A stretch of DNA of 64,000 bases, taken from NCBI RefSeq assembly GCF_016918855.1, contig NZ_JADKYB010000006.1:372001-436000 (forward strand), in the 5' to 3' direction. The notes beneath the pieces are model-generated. The model worked only from the letters and a program-made list of their open reading frames with translations, was not told where the DNA came from and did not search any database. Of this stretch, positions 17,895 to 25,883 are shown in pieces; within the stretch, counting starts at the first letter, position 1; every line of letters starts with the position of its first letter. The position numbers and the translations under genes are program-made. Origin of the DNA: Actinacidiphila acididurans. GTDB lineage: Bacteria; Actinomycetota; Actinomycetes; Streptomycetales; Streptomycetaceae.

Positions 17895-18494
17895 TCACCG
17901 GTTGTCCTCCTCGGGGTGCGGCAGCGGATGCGCGGTGTAGAGCAGGGCGTTGACGGCCGCGGCGGCCACCGCGGATCCGCCCTTCTCCGAGACGTTGCTC
18001 ACCGCGGGCAGCCCCGACGCACGCAGGTGCGCCTTGCTCTCCGCGGCGCCCACGAAGCCCACCGGCAGCCCGATCACCAGCGCCGGCGCCGCGTCCAGCG
18101 CGATCAGCTCCTCCAGCGCGGTCGGGGCGCAGCCGATCACCCACACCGCGCCCGGCCCCACCTCCTCGTAGGCCAGCCGGACCGCGTGCGCGCTGCGGGT
18201 CAGCCCCGGCACCGCCGTCGCCTCCGCCAGCCGGCACACCGCCCGGCGCCGGGTGATCCCGGCCGCGACCATCTCCACGTCGGCCACGATCGGCGCCCCG
18301 GTGTGCAGCGCCTCGTGCGCGGTCCGCAGGTCGCCCTCGTACGCCACCAGGTCGGTCGCGTACGCCAGGTCCGCGCTCGCGTGCACCACCCGCTCCAGCA
18401 CCGCGCGGTGCAGCGGGGCGAAGCCCGAGGTGTCCAGGCGGGACCGCAGGATCCGGTACGACTCCTGCTCGATCGGGTGCACCGTACGGTTCAT
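17895..18494 (-). CDS. cobH: Precorrin-8X methylmutase CobH/CbiC
   Basis: A 199-residue CobH/CbiC enzyme. It moves a methyl group from C-11 to C-12 of precorrin-8X to give hydrogenobyrinate or its cobalt form. The likely catalytic His is H38 in ERVVHASADLAY. Other family motifs are GAPIVADVEMVAAGI (about 83) and GLPVGFVGAAESK (about 155). ATG 18494 has GAGGAG immediately upstream and overlaps the cobJ stop (ATGA), so translation is coupled. The length is normal for the family. A 94-base gap with no feature I can name separates it from cbiX. Confidence 0.95.
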   Translation of the reverse strand: MNRTVHPIEQESYRILRSRLDTSGFAPLHRAVLERVVHASADLAYATDLVAYEGDLRTAHEALHTGAPIVADVEMVAAGITRRRAVCRLAEATAVPGLTRSAHAVRLAYEEVGPGAVWVIGCAPTALEELIALDAAPALVIGLPVGFVGAAESKAHLRASGLPAVSNVSEKGGSAVAAAAVNALLYTAHPLPHPEEDNR

Positions 18495-20533
18495 TTCTCC
18501 TCCGCGTGCTCGGGGGCGGCCGGGCCGGACTGCCAGCGGTAGCCGCGCGGGGTGACCATCCGGCCGGCCACCGTACGGGTCGCCGTGTTGCCGACGGTCA
18601 CCACGGTGACCATGTCCACGGTGCGCGGGTCGAGGCCGGCCAGCGTGGTCACCTCGGTACGTTCGTCCGGCCGCGACGCCGCGTGCACCACGCCCACCGG
18701 GGTGTCCGGCGCGCGGTGCTCCGCCAGGATCGACACGGCCTTCGGCAACTGCCAGTCCCGGCCCCGGCTGCGCGGGTTGTAGAACGTCACCACCAGGTCC
18801 GACTCGGCCGCCGCCCGCACCCGCTTCTCGATCACCGGCCACGGCGTGTGCAGGTCGCTCAGGCTGATCGACACGTGGTCGTGGCCCAGCGGCGCGCCCA
18901 GCAGCGCCGCGGCCGCCAGCGCCGCGGTCACCCCCGGCACGCCCACCACGTCGATGTCGTCGGCCGCCTCCGCCAGCGCCGGGGAGGCCATCGCGTACAC
19001 GCCCGCGTCACCGCTGCCGATCAGCGCCACCGCGTGCCCCTTGCGAGCCTCCGCCACCGCCGTACGCGCCCGCTCCTCCTCCGCGCCCAGGCCCGACGCC
19101 ACGACCCGGGTGCCCGGCCGCAGCAGATCCTCGATCTGCGCCACGTACTGGTCCAGGCCCACCACCACCGACGCGGCCGTCAACTCCCGCCGCGCCCGCG
19201 GCGTCAGCAGATCCCGGGCCCCCGGCCCCAGCCCCACCACGGCCAGCCGCCCCCGCGGCACCCGCCGCGCCACGGCCACGGTCGCCATCGCCGACTTCCG
19301 CTTCTCCACCACCAACTCCCCGCCCGCCGCCCCCACCAACGCGGCCGCCTCCGCCACGGATGCCGTCCCCACCGCGGCCAACGCAGCCTTGGACGGATTC
19401 GGTACCGCTGTCTCCTTCAACTCCTCCGCCCCGTACGCCACCAACTCCACCCCCAGCCTCTCCGCCGCCCCCACGATCCCCGGCTCCCCCTTCTTCGCCT
19501 CCACAGTCACCATCACCCCCACACTCCTCTCCGCCAGCCCCGCCTCCTCGAGGGCGCCCCTGACCAACCCGAGCACTTCCTCAACGCTCACGCCCTTGCT
19601 CGCGCCGACCCCGACCACGAGGGAAGGCGGCCGCACGTACACGACGCCTTCTTCGGGCCGCACCTGGTCGGTGACCCAGATGAGGGGGCCTTGGGGGGCG
19701 AGGCTGCCGTCCCCCAAGTCCGCCGCCGCGGCGGGACGCGGGATGGCGGGGTCCGGCGGTGCCGAACTGACCGCAGCGGGTCCGGGTGCCCCGGGAGTTG
19801 CCGCGGGGACGTCGGGTGAGCCAGGAGCTGCCGCACTGGTCCCGGCCGGGCCGGGGATTGCGGTGCCGGCCACAGGCGAGGGCAGGGCGTCGTCGGGGCC
19901 CTGGGGGGCGAGGCCGCTGCCCCCCAAGTCCGCCGCCGCGGCGGGACGCGGGATGGCGGGGTCCGGCGGTGCCGCACTGACCGCAGCGGGTCCGGGTGCC
20001 CCGGGGACGCCGGGTGACCCGCCGGCAGGTGAAGCCCCGTCCGGGAGGACGGGAAGCGGCGGCAAGGGCCAGATCGCGTCCGCGCGGAGGTGGACGGGGG
20101 AGCCGTCGAGGAGGGAGCGGGTTACGGAGGCGATGGGCCCTTCGACGGGGTAGGGGAGGGCGTCGAGGGGGGTGAGGCCGACGGAGTCGGTCGCGGTGGT
20201 GACGACGGGGTGGGCGCCGAGGATGTCGGCGACCTGGTGGGCAAGGGAGTTCGCCCCGCCGGCGTGGCCGCCGAGGAGGGCGACGGCGAAGGCGTGGGCC
20301 TCGTCGACGATGACGATGCCGGGGTCGGTGCGCTTGTCCGACAGCAAAGGAGCAAGCAGGCGGACGGCGGCACCCGTGGCGAGGAAGAGGACGAGCTGAT
20401 CGCAGTCCCCGAAAGCCGTCGGCACGACATCGCGCACGGGACCGTCGTAGACGCGGGTCGGCCCCGGGAGGGCGGCGGCGAGCCGGTCGCAGCCGTGCCG
20501 GCCCGCGGCCGTGGTGGCGATGAGGCCGATCAC
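18491..20533 (-). CDS. cobJ: CbiG-CobJ fusion: cobalt-precorrin-5A hydrolase / precorrin-3B C17-methyltransferase
   Basis: A 680-residue bifunctional enzyme. Residues 1 to about 175 and about 265-410 are CbiG-like: IGLIATTAAGRHGCDRLA and TDPGIVIVDEAHAFAVALLGGHAGGAN, then SLVVGVGASKGVSVEEV. The C-terminal part (about 440-680) is a tetrapyrrole methylase: LAVVGLGPGARDLLTPRA, GSGDAGVYAMASP, TFYNPRSRGRDWQL. CbiG releases the C-20 fragment as acetaldehyde after ring contraction; CobJ methylates C-17. Starts at GTG 20533, overlapping the cobL stop (GTGA). A Pro/Ala-rich insert of about 90 residues with an internal duplication splits the CbiG half, which is unusual. Confidence 0.93.
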   Translation of the reverse strand: MIGLIATTAAGRHGCDRLAAALPGPTRVYDGPVRDVVPTAFGDCDQLVLFLATGAAVRLLAPLLSDKRTDPGIVIVDEAHAFAVALLGGHAGGANSLAHQVADILGAHPVVTTATDSVGLTPLDALPYPVEGPIASVTRSLLDGSPVHLRADAIWPLPPLPVLPDGASPAGGSPGVPGAPGPAAVSAAPPDPAIPRPAAAADLGGSGLAPQGPDDALPSPVAGTAIPGPAGTSAAAPGSPDVPAATPGAPGPAAVSSAPPDPAIPRPAAAADLGDGSLAPQGPLIWVTDQVRPEEGVVYVRPPSLVVGVGASKGVSVEEVLGLVRGALEEAGLAERSVGVMVTVEAKKGEPGIVGAAERLGVELVAYGAEELKETAVPNPSKAALAAVGTASVAEAAALVGAAGGELVVEKRKSAMATVAVARRVPRGRLAVVGLGPGARDLLTPRARRELTAASVVVGLDQYVAQIEDLLRPGTRVVASGLGAEEERARTAVAEARKGHAVALIGSGDAGVYAMASPALAEAADDIDVVGVPGVTAALAAAALLGAPLGHDHVSISLSDLHTPWPVIEKRVRAAAESDLVVTFYNPRSRGRDWQLPKAVSILAEHRAPDTPVGVVHAASRPDERTEVTTLAGLDPRTVDMVTVVTVGNTATRTVAGRMVTPRGYRWQSGPAAPEHAEEK
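19685..20005. repeat. In-frame direct repeat inside cbiG-cobJ
   Basis: Bases 19685-19795 and 19895-20005 (111 bases each, offset 210) differ at about five positions. On the coding strand they encode two 36-residue blocks, starting APGPAAVSAAPP and APGPAAVSSAPP, with four residue differences. They are separated by about 34 Pro/Ala/Gly-rich residues. The offset of 70 codons keeps the frame. Confidence 0.95.
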
Positions 20534-21825
20534 AGGTCGAGCTCCTTCAAGGAAGCAGGGGGCCTGGTGCCCCACAGGACGAAAACGGGGTTCGCCGCGG
20601 CGAGCCGGGTGACCTCACCGGGCAGCGGCGCCAGCCGCGAGGCCTGGAGCAGCGTGCCCTCGGGCACCAGCCCGGCCGAGGCGAGGGCGAGCCGCACCTC
20701 GCGCACCCGGTCGACGGCGGCCAGTGTGACCACGACCCGGCGCCGTACCACCCGCGCGCACTCCGCCACGATCTCCGGAAGCTCCGCGCCCCCGCCGCCG
20801 ACGAACACCGCGTCGGGCACGGCGAGTCCGGCCAGCGCGCCGGGCGCGGCCCCGCACACCACCTGGACGTCCACCCGGTGGGCGGCTGCGTTGGCCCGGA
20901 TCCGCTCGGCCGCGCCCGGATCACGTTCGACGGCCACCGCCGCCGCCCCGAACCGCGCGCACTCCACGGCCACCGAGCCCGACCCGGCCCCGACGTCCCA
21001 CACCAGCTCGCCGGTGCGCGGCCCGAGCCGGGCCAGCACCAGGGCCCGTACCTCGTACTTGGTGACCATCGAATCGCGGTGCGCGAAAGCGTCCTCGGGC
21101 AGCGCCCACTCGCGCGGCGCCCCCGCCGGACCGGTCAGCGTACGGGCGGCGGCCCCGGTCCAGTCCGGCTCCGGCCCGCCGAGGCTGAGTACCACCGCGA
21201 CGCCCGGCCCCCACGCCCGGCGCGCGGCCTGCGCCGGGTCGACCCGTACCACCGACTCCTGCGCCGTACCGAGCCCGGCGGCGACCACGAGGGTGCGCGG
21301 CACCCCGGTACGGGCCAGCGCGGCGCCGAGTTCGGCCGGCCCGGCGCCGGGCCCGGTCAGCACGGCCACCTTGCGGTGCGCGGCGCAGACGTTCACCGCG
21401 GTCCGCGGCTCGCGCCCGTGCGCGCTGACCACCACCGCGTCGTCCCAGCTCAGCCCGAGCCGGGCGAAAGCGGCGGCCACCGACGGCACGGAGGGCCGTA
21501 CGTCCAGCGCGGCCGCGCCGAACCGCGCGCCCAGCGCCCGTACGATCCCGAAGAACCCGGGATCGCCCGAGGCGAGCACGGTCACCGGGCGCCCGGCGGC
21601 CACGTATTCGGCGATCACGTCGAGCGCGGGCGCCAGCGGCCCGAGCGCCACCTGCCGTACCCCCCCGGGCAGCGCGGCCGCCGCCAGGTGCCGGGTGGCG
21701 CCCACCACCAGCTCCGCGGCACCGACGGCGAGCGGCACCGGGCCGTCCGCCGTCCCCGTACCGACCACCCTGATCGCGCCGTCCGTACCGGCCACCCTGC
21801 TCACGGCGTCAGCCACGGCGCCCAC
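20530..21825 (-). CDS. cobL: Precorrin-6Y C5,15-methyltransferase (decarboxylating) CobL
   Basis: A 431-residue CbiE-CbiT fusion. It methylates C-5 and C-15 of precorrin-6Y and removes the acetate carboxyl at C-12. The N-terminal tetrapyrrole methylase half (about 15-215) carries VTVLASGDPGFFGIVRAL. The C-terminal CbiT half (about 235-431) carries the SAM motif VWDVGAGSGSVAVECA and VFVGGGGAELPEI. It ends in GTGA overlap with cobJ. The start at GTG 21825 is 30 bases after the cobM stop; further in-frame GTGs nearby make the exact start uncertain by a few residues. Confidence 0.95.
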   Translation of the reverse strand: MGAVADAVSRVAGTDGAIRVVGTGTADGPVPLAVGAAELVVGATRHLAAAALPGGVRQVALGPLAPALDVIAEYVAAGRPVTVLASGDPGFFGIVRALGARFGAAALDVRPSVPSVAAAFARLGLSWDDAVVVSAHGREPRTAVNVCAAHRKVAVLTGPGAGPAELGAALARTGVPRTLVVAAGLGTAQESVVRVDPAQAARRAWGPGVAVVLSLGGPEPDWTGAAARTLTGPAGAPREWALPEDAFAHRDSMVTKYEVRALVLARLGPRTGELVWDVGAGSGSVAVECARFGAAAVAVERDPGAAERIRANAAAHRVDVQVVCGAAPGALAGLAVPDAVFVGGGGAELPEIVAECARVVRRRVVVTLAAVDRVREVRLALASAGLVPEGTLLQASRLAPLPGEVTRLAAANPVFVLWGTRPPASLKELDL

Positions 21826-21855
21826 TCGCCCCGCAAGCCGCGGAAACCATCGCGC

Positions 21856-22656
21856 TCACCCGCGCGACTCGCGCAGCGCCCGCCGCGCCGCCGGGTCGGC
21901 CCGCCGGTGCCCGTGGAAGTGCCCCGGGTGGTACAGGTGCGAGCGCGTACCCGTCGCGGACAGGGCCAGGCCGACCAGGAACAGCGTGTGCTTCCACAGC
22001 TTGTGCGCCTTGACGGTCTCCTCCAGCGTGCCCACCGTGCAGCTCAGCAGCAGTTCCTCGGGCCAGGTGACCTGATGGGCGATCACCACCGGCGTGTCCA
22101 CCGGATAGCCGCCGGCCAGCAGTTCGGCGGCGAGCTGCCCGGAGCGGGCCGCGGACAGGAACACGGCCATGGTGGTGCCGTGCCGGGCGAACTCCCGTAC
22201 CTCCTCGCCCGGCGGCATCGGCGTCTTCCCGCCGCCCAGCCGGGTCAGGATCACCGACTGCGCGACCTCCGGAATGGTCAGCTCGCGGCCGGCCGCCGCC
22301 GCGACCGCGGAGAAGGACGAGACACCGGGCACGATCTCCACCTCGATGCCGAGTTCCCCGCACCGGTCCACCTGCTCCTGCGTGCCGCCCCACAGCGCCG
22401 GGTCGCCGGAGTGGATCCGCGCCACCCGCAGCCCCTCGCGCCGGGCCCGCTCGTAGACCGCGACCACGTCCTCCAGCGACATCGCAGCCGAGTCCAGGAT
22501 CTCCGCGTCCGCCCGGGCGTGCTCCAGCACGTCCGCCTGCACCAGGCTGGCCGCCCAGATCACCACGTCCGCCTCGGCGATCGCCCGCGCCGCCCGGAAG
22601 GTCAGCAGATCCGCCGCGCCCGGGCCGGCGCCCACGATGGTGACCCGCGCGCTCAC
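21856..22656 (-). CDS. cobM: Precorrin-4 C11-methyltransferase CobM/CbiF
   Basis: A 266-residue tetrapyrrole methylase that methylates C-11 of precorrin-4. The N-terminal SAM motif is VTIVGAGPGAADLLT (about 5-19), followed by IHSGDPALWGGTQEQ (about 100) and the CobM-specific PGVSSFSAVAAAAGRELTIP. The GTG start at 22656 overlaps the cobI stop (GTGA), so it is coupled to cobI. A short polar tail (GTRSHLYHPGHFHGHRRAD) extends the usual length slightly and is His-rich. Confidence 0.95.
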   Translation of the reverse strand: MSARVTIVGAGPGAADLLTFRAARAIAEADVVIWAASLVQADVLEHARADAEILDSAAMSLEDVVAVYERARREGLRVARIHSGDPALWGGTQEQVDRCGELGIEVEIVPGVSSFSAVAAAAGRELTIPEVAQSVILTRLGGGKTPMPPGEEVREFARHGTTMAVFLSAARSGQLAAELLAGGYPVDTPVVIAHQVTWPEELLLSCTVGTLEETVKAHKLWKHTLFLVGLALSATGTRSHLYHPGHFHGHRRADPAARRALRESRG

Positions 22657-23387
22657 AGCTTGCCCCCGCGTTCCGTCCGCCGCGCGGGCGCGATCAGCGT
22701 GGACAGGTACGGCAGCGGGCCGTCCGGCAGTTCCGCGGCCGGCCGGATCGACTCCCCGGCCAGCCCCAGCGCACTGCCCCACACCGCGCCCTCCAGCCGC
22801 CCGGTGTCCCGCAGTGCCGCCGCGACCTGCGCCGCCTGCCGCCCGAACTTGTAGGCCACGACCGTGCCCGGCCCCTCCAGCGCGTCCTTGAGCACCGCGG
22901 CGCCCGCGGTCACCGGCACCAGCGTCAGCGGCTCGGTGCCCTCGGTCAGTACGGCCCCGCCGCGCGCGGCCAGGTCCTGCATCGCGGTGATGCCCGGCAC
23001 GGTCGCCACGGTCAGCTCACCCGCGGGCAGCAGCGCGCCGACCGTCGCCGCCAGATAGGTGAAGGTCGAGTAGATGTTGGGGTCACCGATCGTCGCGAAC
23101 GCCACCGAGCCGTGCGCGCGCAGCAGTTCGGCCACCCGCGCGCCCGCCGCGTCCCACGCGGCCTCGCGGCGGCCCCGGTCGGCCCGCTCGTTCAGCGCGA
23201 ACACCACGCGCACGACCGCCTCGTCGGGGACGTAGTGGCGTACGGTCGCCTCCGCGCGGCCCGGCTCGCCGCCCTCCATCACCGGCACCACGACCGCGCC
23301 CGCCTCGCGCAGCGCCCGCACCCCCTTGACGGTGATCAGCTCGGGGTCGCCGGGGCCGACCCCGACACCGGTCAGCACCATGCTCAT
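22653..23387 (-). CDS. cobI: Precorrin-2 C20-methyltransferase CobI/CbiL
   Basis: A 244-residue tetrapyrrole methylase that methylates C-20 of precorrin-2, the first committed corrinoid methylation. Motifs are LTGVGVGPGDPELITVKG at the N-terminus, VAFATIGDPNIYSTFTYL at about 94, and VPGITAMQDLAAR at about 128. ATG 23387 is preceded by AAAGG at 8 bases and overlaps the cobB stop (ATGA); a second ATG lies two codons in. Being near the start of the methylase run cobI-cobM-cobL-cobJ fits the order of the pathway. Confidence 0.95.
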   Translation of the reverse strand: MSMVLTGVGVGPGDPELITVKGVRALREAGAVVVPVMEGGEPGRAEATVRHYVPDEAVVRVVFALNERADRGRREAAWDAAGARVAELLRAHGSVAFATIGDPNIYSTFTYLAATVGALLPAGELTVATVPGITAMQDLAARGGAVLTEGTEPLTLVPVTAGAAVLKDALEGPGTVVAYKFGRQAAQVAAALRDTGRLEGAVWGSALGLAGESIRPAAELPDGPLPYLSTLIAPARRTERGGKL

Positions 23388-24862
23388 ACGGCACACCTTT
23401 CGACGGGACTCGTGCGGCGCGCCTGCGCGACCAGGCGCCCGGCCAGGGCGGGTTCGGCGGCCCAGTGCACATGCAGGTAGGAGGCGTGCACCTGGCCGCT
23501 GACCACGCCTTCGGTACGGCGCCGGGGGTGGGTGAAGCCCCACGCCGGCTCGTGAGCGGCTGTCGGCCGCACCTCCGTACGGTGGAACTCGTGACCGCGC
23601 AGCCGCGTGCCGGCCCGGGCCAGCACGCTGTCGCCGAGTGCGACCGCCTCCCGATAGCCCAGGGTCAGCCGGTCGGTCATCTCCGCGGTGGCGTCCAGCA
23701 CCCCGCACATCGGACTGCCGTCCAGGGCCCGGGTCAGGTAGAGCAGCCCGGCGCACTCCGCGGCGACCGGGCCGGTGAAGGCGGCGATCTCCCGGCGCAG
23801 GGCCGCGTTCGCGGACAGCGCGGGGGCGTACGCCTCCGGGAAGCCGCCGCCGATCACGATGCCGGCCGTGCCCTCGGGAAGCGCTTCGTCCGCCAACGGG
23901 TCGAAGGGGACGCACTCGGCGCCGGCCGCTTCCAGCAGCTCCCTGTTCTCCGGGTAGCCGAAGGTGAAGGCCGCGCCGCCGGCGACGGCGAGGAGGGGGC
24001 GTTCGGTACGGGGGGTAGGGCCGGCGGCAGGTGCGGCGTTGTCCACGCCCTGGGTTCGCGGGCCGTCGCGTCCGTCCTCGGCCCGCTGCCCCCGGTCCGT
24101 GTCTTCGCTGAGTGCCGCCCCCCGCACCGCGGCCCCCGCGTCCCACGCCTCGTCCGGCACCGGGGGCGCCGAGTGGGCCAGCGCCAGCAGCGCCTGGAGG
24201 TCGCAGGATTCCCGCACCCGCTCGCCCGCGGCCCGGATCCAGGCCAGCGCCTCGGCCCGGCGTTCCGCGGCGGGCACCAGGCCCAGATGACGGGAGGGCA
24301 CATGCAGATCGGGGGTACGGGGCAGGGCGCCGAGGACCGGCACACCGGACTCGGCGAGCGCGTCCCGCAGCAGCGTCTCGTGGTGCGCCGAGCCGACGTT
24401 GTTGAGGACCACCCCGCCGATCCGGACCTCCGGGTCGAACGAGGCGAAGCCGTGCACCAGCGCGGCGACCGAACGCGACTGCCGGGCGGCGTCCACCACC
24501 AGCACCACCGGCGCCCGCAGCAGCTTGGCCACCTGCGCGGTCGACCCGACCTCGCCCTGCCCGGACGCACCGTCGTACAGGCCCATCACGCCCTCGACCA
24601 CGGCCACGTCGCACCCCTGCGCCCCGTGCCGGAACAGCGGCCCGACCAGCTCCGCCCCGCACAGATAGGCGTCCAGATTGCGCCCGGGCCGCCCGGTGGC
24701 CAGCGCGTGATACCCCGGATCGATGTAGTCCGGCCCCACCTTGTGCGGCGAGACGGCAAGACCCGCGGCCGTGAGGGCGGCCATGAGCCCGGTGGCGACC
24801 GTCGTCTTGCCACTGCCGGAAGCCGGCGCGGCAATGACCAGCCGGGGGAGTACGGCGGTCAC
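23384..24862 (-). CDS. cobB: Cobyrinate/hydrogenobyrinate a,c-diamide synthase CobB/CbiA
   Basis: A 492-residue ATP- and glutamine-dependent amidotransferase. The N-terminal dethiobiotin-synthetase-like ATPase starts with the P-loop APASGSGKTTVATG (residues 13-26) and continues with HKVGPDYIDPGYH. The C-terminal class I glutaminase domain has its nucleophile in AAECAGLLYLT (about 340-350) and a His in GHEFHRTEV. It amidates the a- and c-acetate chains. Starts at GTG 24862, just past a small repeat-built ORF whose units resemble the first 17 codons of this gene. It overlaps cobI by four bases. Confidence 0.95.
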   Translation of the reverse strand: MTAVLPRLVIAAPASGSGKTTVATGLMAALTAAGLAVSPHKVGPDYIDPGYHALATGRPGRNLDAYLCGAELVGPLFRHGAQGCDVAVVEGVMGLYDGASGQGEVGSTAQVAKLLRAPVVLVVDAARQSRSVAALVHGFASFDPEVRIGGVVLNNVGSAHHETLLRDALAESGVPVLGALPRTPDLHVPSRHLGLVPAAERRAEALAWIRAAGERVRESCDLQALLALAHSAPPVPDEAWDAGAAVRGAALSEDTDRGQRAEDGRDGPRTQGVDNAAPAAGPTPRTERPLLAVAGGAAFTFGYPENRELLEAAGAECVPFDPLADEALPEGTAGIVIGGGFPEAYAPALSANAALRREIAAFTGPVAAECAGLLYLTRALDGSPMCGVLDATAEMTDRLTLGYREAVALGDSVLARAGTRLRGHEFHRTEVRPTAAHEPAWGFTHPRRRTEGVVSGQVHASYLHVHWAAEPALAGRLVAQARRTSPVERCAV

Positions 24863-25281
24863 GAGGCGACCCCTTCACGGTCCTTCGCGAGGCAGACCTG
24901 GCCGCCGGAGTCGGGTGCGGCGAGGACCGGGCGGGGGAGCGCGCCGGTCACCCACTCGGCCCGCGTCCGGTCATCCACGCGGTGCGATGCACGGCCGGTC
25001 GTCAGGCTCGTGCCGGTCGAAGCCGATGCGATGACGGCCGGCTGGGGGAGCGCGGTGCTCACCCGCCGGGCCCGGCCCCGGCCCTCCGCTCGCCGGTCCG
25101 GGGCGAGGCAGTGCAGGCCCGCACCGGAGGCGGGGGATGTGGTGATCGGGCGGGGATGTAGGGCGGTCGCCCACTTGATCCCCTGTCGGCCGCCGGCTCG
25201 CCGGCCCGGCGCTAGGCCGGGCAGGCCCGCGCCTGAGGAGAAGGGCACGGTGACGGTCGGGCAGAAGAACTGCGCGCTCAC
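24859..25281 (-). CDS. Small ORF built from four degenerate copies of the cobO-end/cobB-start junction
   Basis: A 140-residue frame beginning at GTG 25281 in GTGA overlap with the cobO stop and ending at TGA 24859-24861, one base-step out of phase with cobB. It contains four units of about 36 residues. Units begin VSAQFFCPTV, ATALHPRPIT, VSTALPQPAV and VTGALPRPVL, and compare with cobB's own start, VTAVLPRLVIAAPASGSG. Two units share GAGLPGLAPGRRAGG and GAGLHCLAPDRRAEG. The P-loop is not intact in any unit. It may be translated because of its overlap with cobO, but it has no recognisable function and may simply be duplicated spacer. Confidence 0.45.
   Translation of the reverse strand: MSAQFFCPTVTVPFSSGAGLPGLAPGRRAGGRQGIKWATALHPRPITTSPASGAGLHCLAPDRRAEGRGRARRVSTALPQPAVIASASTGTSLTTGRASHRVDDRTRAEWVTGALPRPVLAAPDSGGQVCLAKDREGVAS
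24863..25281. repeat. Tandem degenerate repeat array, four units of about 110 bp
   Basis: Unit starts on the minus strand are at 25281, 25170, 25062 and 24951, and the homologous cobB start is at 24862. Periods are 111, 108, 111 and 89 bases. Each unit starts with GTG (GCG in the second), followed by a CTCCCCC-like block and a block resembling the cobB P-loop codons. Units 1-3 end in a copy resembling the cobO end (GATCAAGTGG, GCCGAGTGG). Confidence 0.75.
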
Positions 25282-25883
25282 CACTCGATCCCCTTCTGGC
25301 CCTTTTGGCCGGTGTCCATCGGGTGCTTGACCTTGGACATGTCGGTGACCAGGTCGGCGGCGTCGATCAGGGCGGGCGGCGCGTTGCGGCCGGTGATGAC
25401 GACGTGCTGGGTGCCGGGGCGGTCGCGCAGCACCGCGACGACCTCGGCGGTGTCGACCCAGCCCCAGTGCAGCGGGTAGGCGAACTCGTCCAGCACGTAC
25501 AGGCGGTACGTCTCGGCGGCCAGGTCCCGCTTGACCTGGGCCCAGCCCTCGAGCGCGGCCTCCTCGCTGGTGGCCTCCTGGGCGGCGGTGCGCTGCACCC
25601 ACGACCAGCCCTCGCCCATCTTGTGCCAGGCCACGGTGCCGCCCTCGCCGGAGGCGCCGAGCACGCGCAGTGCCCGCTCCTCGCCGACCCGCCACTTGGC
25701 GGACTTCACGAACTGGAACACCCCGACCGGCCAGCCCTGATTCCAGGCGCGCAGCGCCAGCCCGAAGGCCGCGGTCGACTTCCCCTTGCCCACGCCCGTG
25801 TGGACGATCGTCAGCGGACGGTTGCGGCGCTGACGGGTCGTCAGCCCGTCGTCGGGCACGACACTCGGCTGTCCCTGCGGCAT
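25278..25883 (-). CDS. cobO: Cob(I)yrinic acid a,c-diamide adenosyltransferase CobO/BtuR
   Basis: A 201-residue CobA/CobO/BtuR enzyme that transfers the 5'-deoxyadenosyl group of ATP to cobalt(I) corrinoid. The P-loop is GVGKGKSTA (about 30-38). Other family motifs are VGVFQFVKSAKWRVGEE, YVLDEFAYPLHWGWVD (about 130-145) and VVITGRNAPPALIDAADLVTDM. It ends in the family-typical KGIEW. ATG 25883 overlaps the chelatase stop by one base (TGATG). The gene order places adenosylation right after metal insertion. Confidence 0.96.
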   Translation of the reverse strand: MPQGQPSVVPDDGLTTRQRRNRPLTIVHTGVGKGKSTAAFGLALRAWNQGWPVGVFQFVKSAKWRVGEERALRVLGASGEGGTVAWHKMGEGWSWVQRTAAQEATSEEAALEGWAQVKRDLAAETYRLYVLDEFAYPLHWGWVDTAEVVAVLRDRPGTQHVVITGRNAPPALIDAADLVTDMSKVKHPMDTGQKGQKGIEW

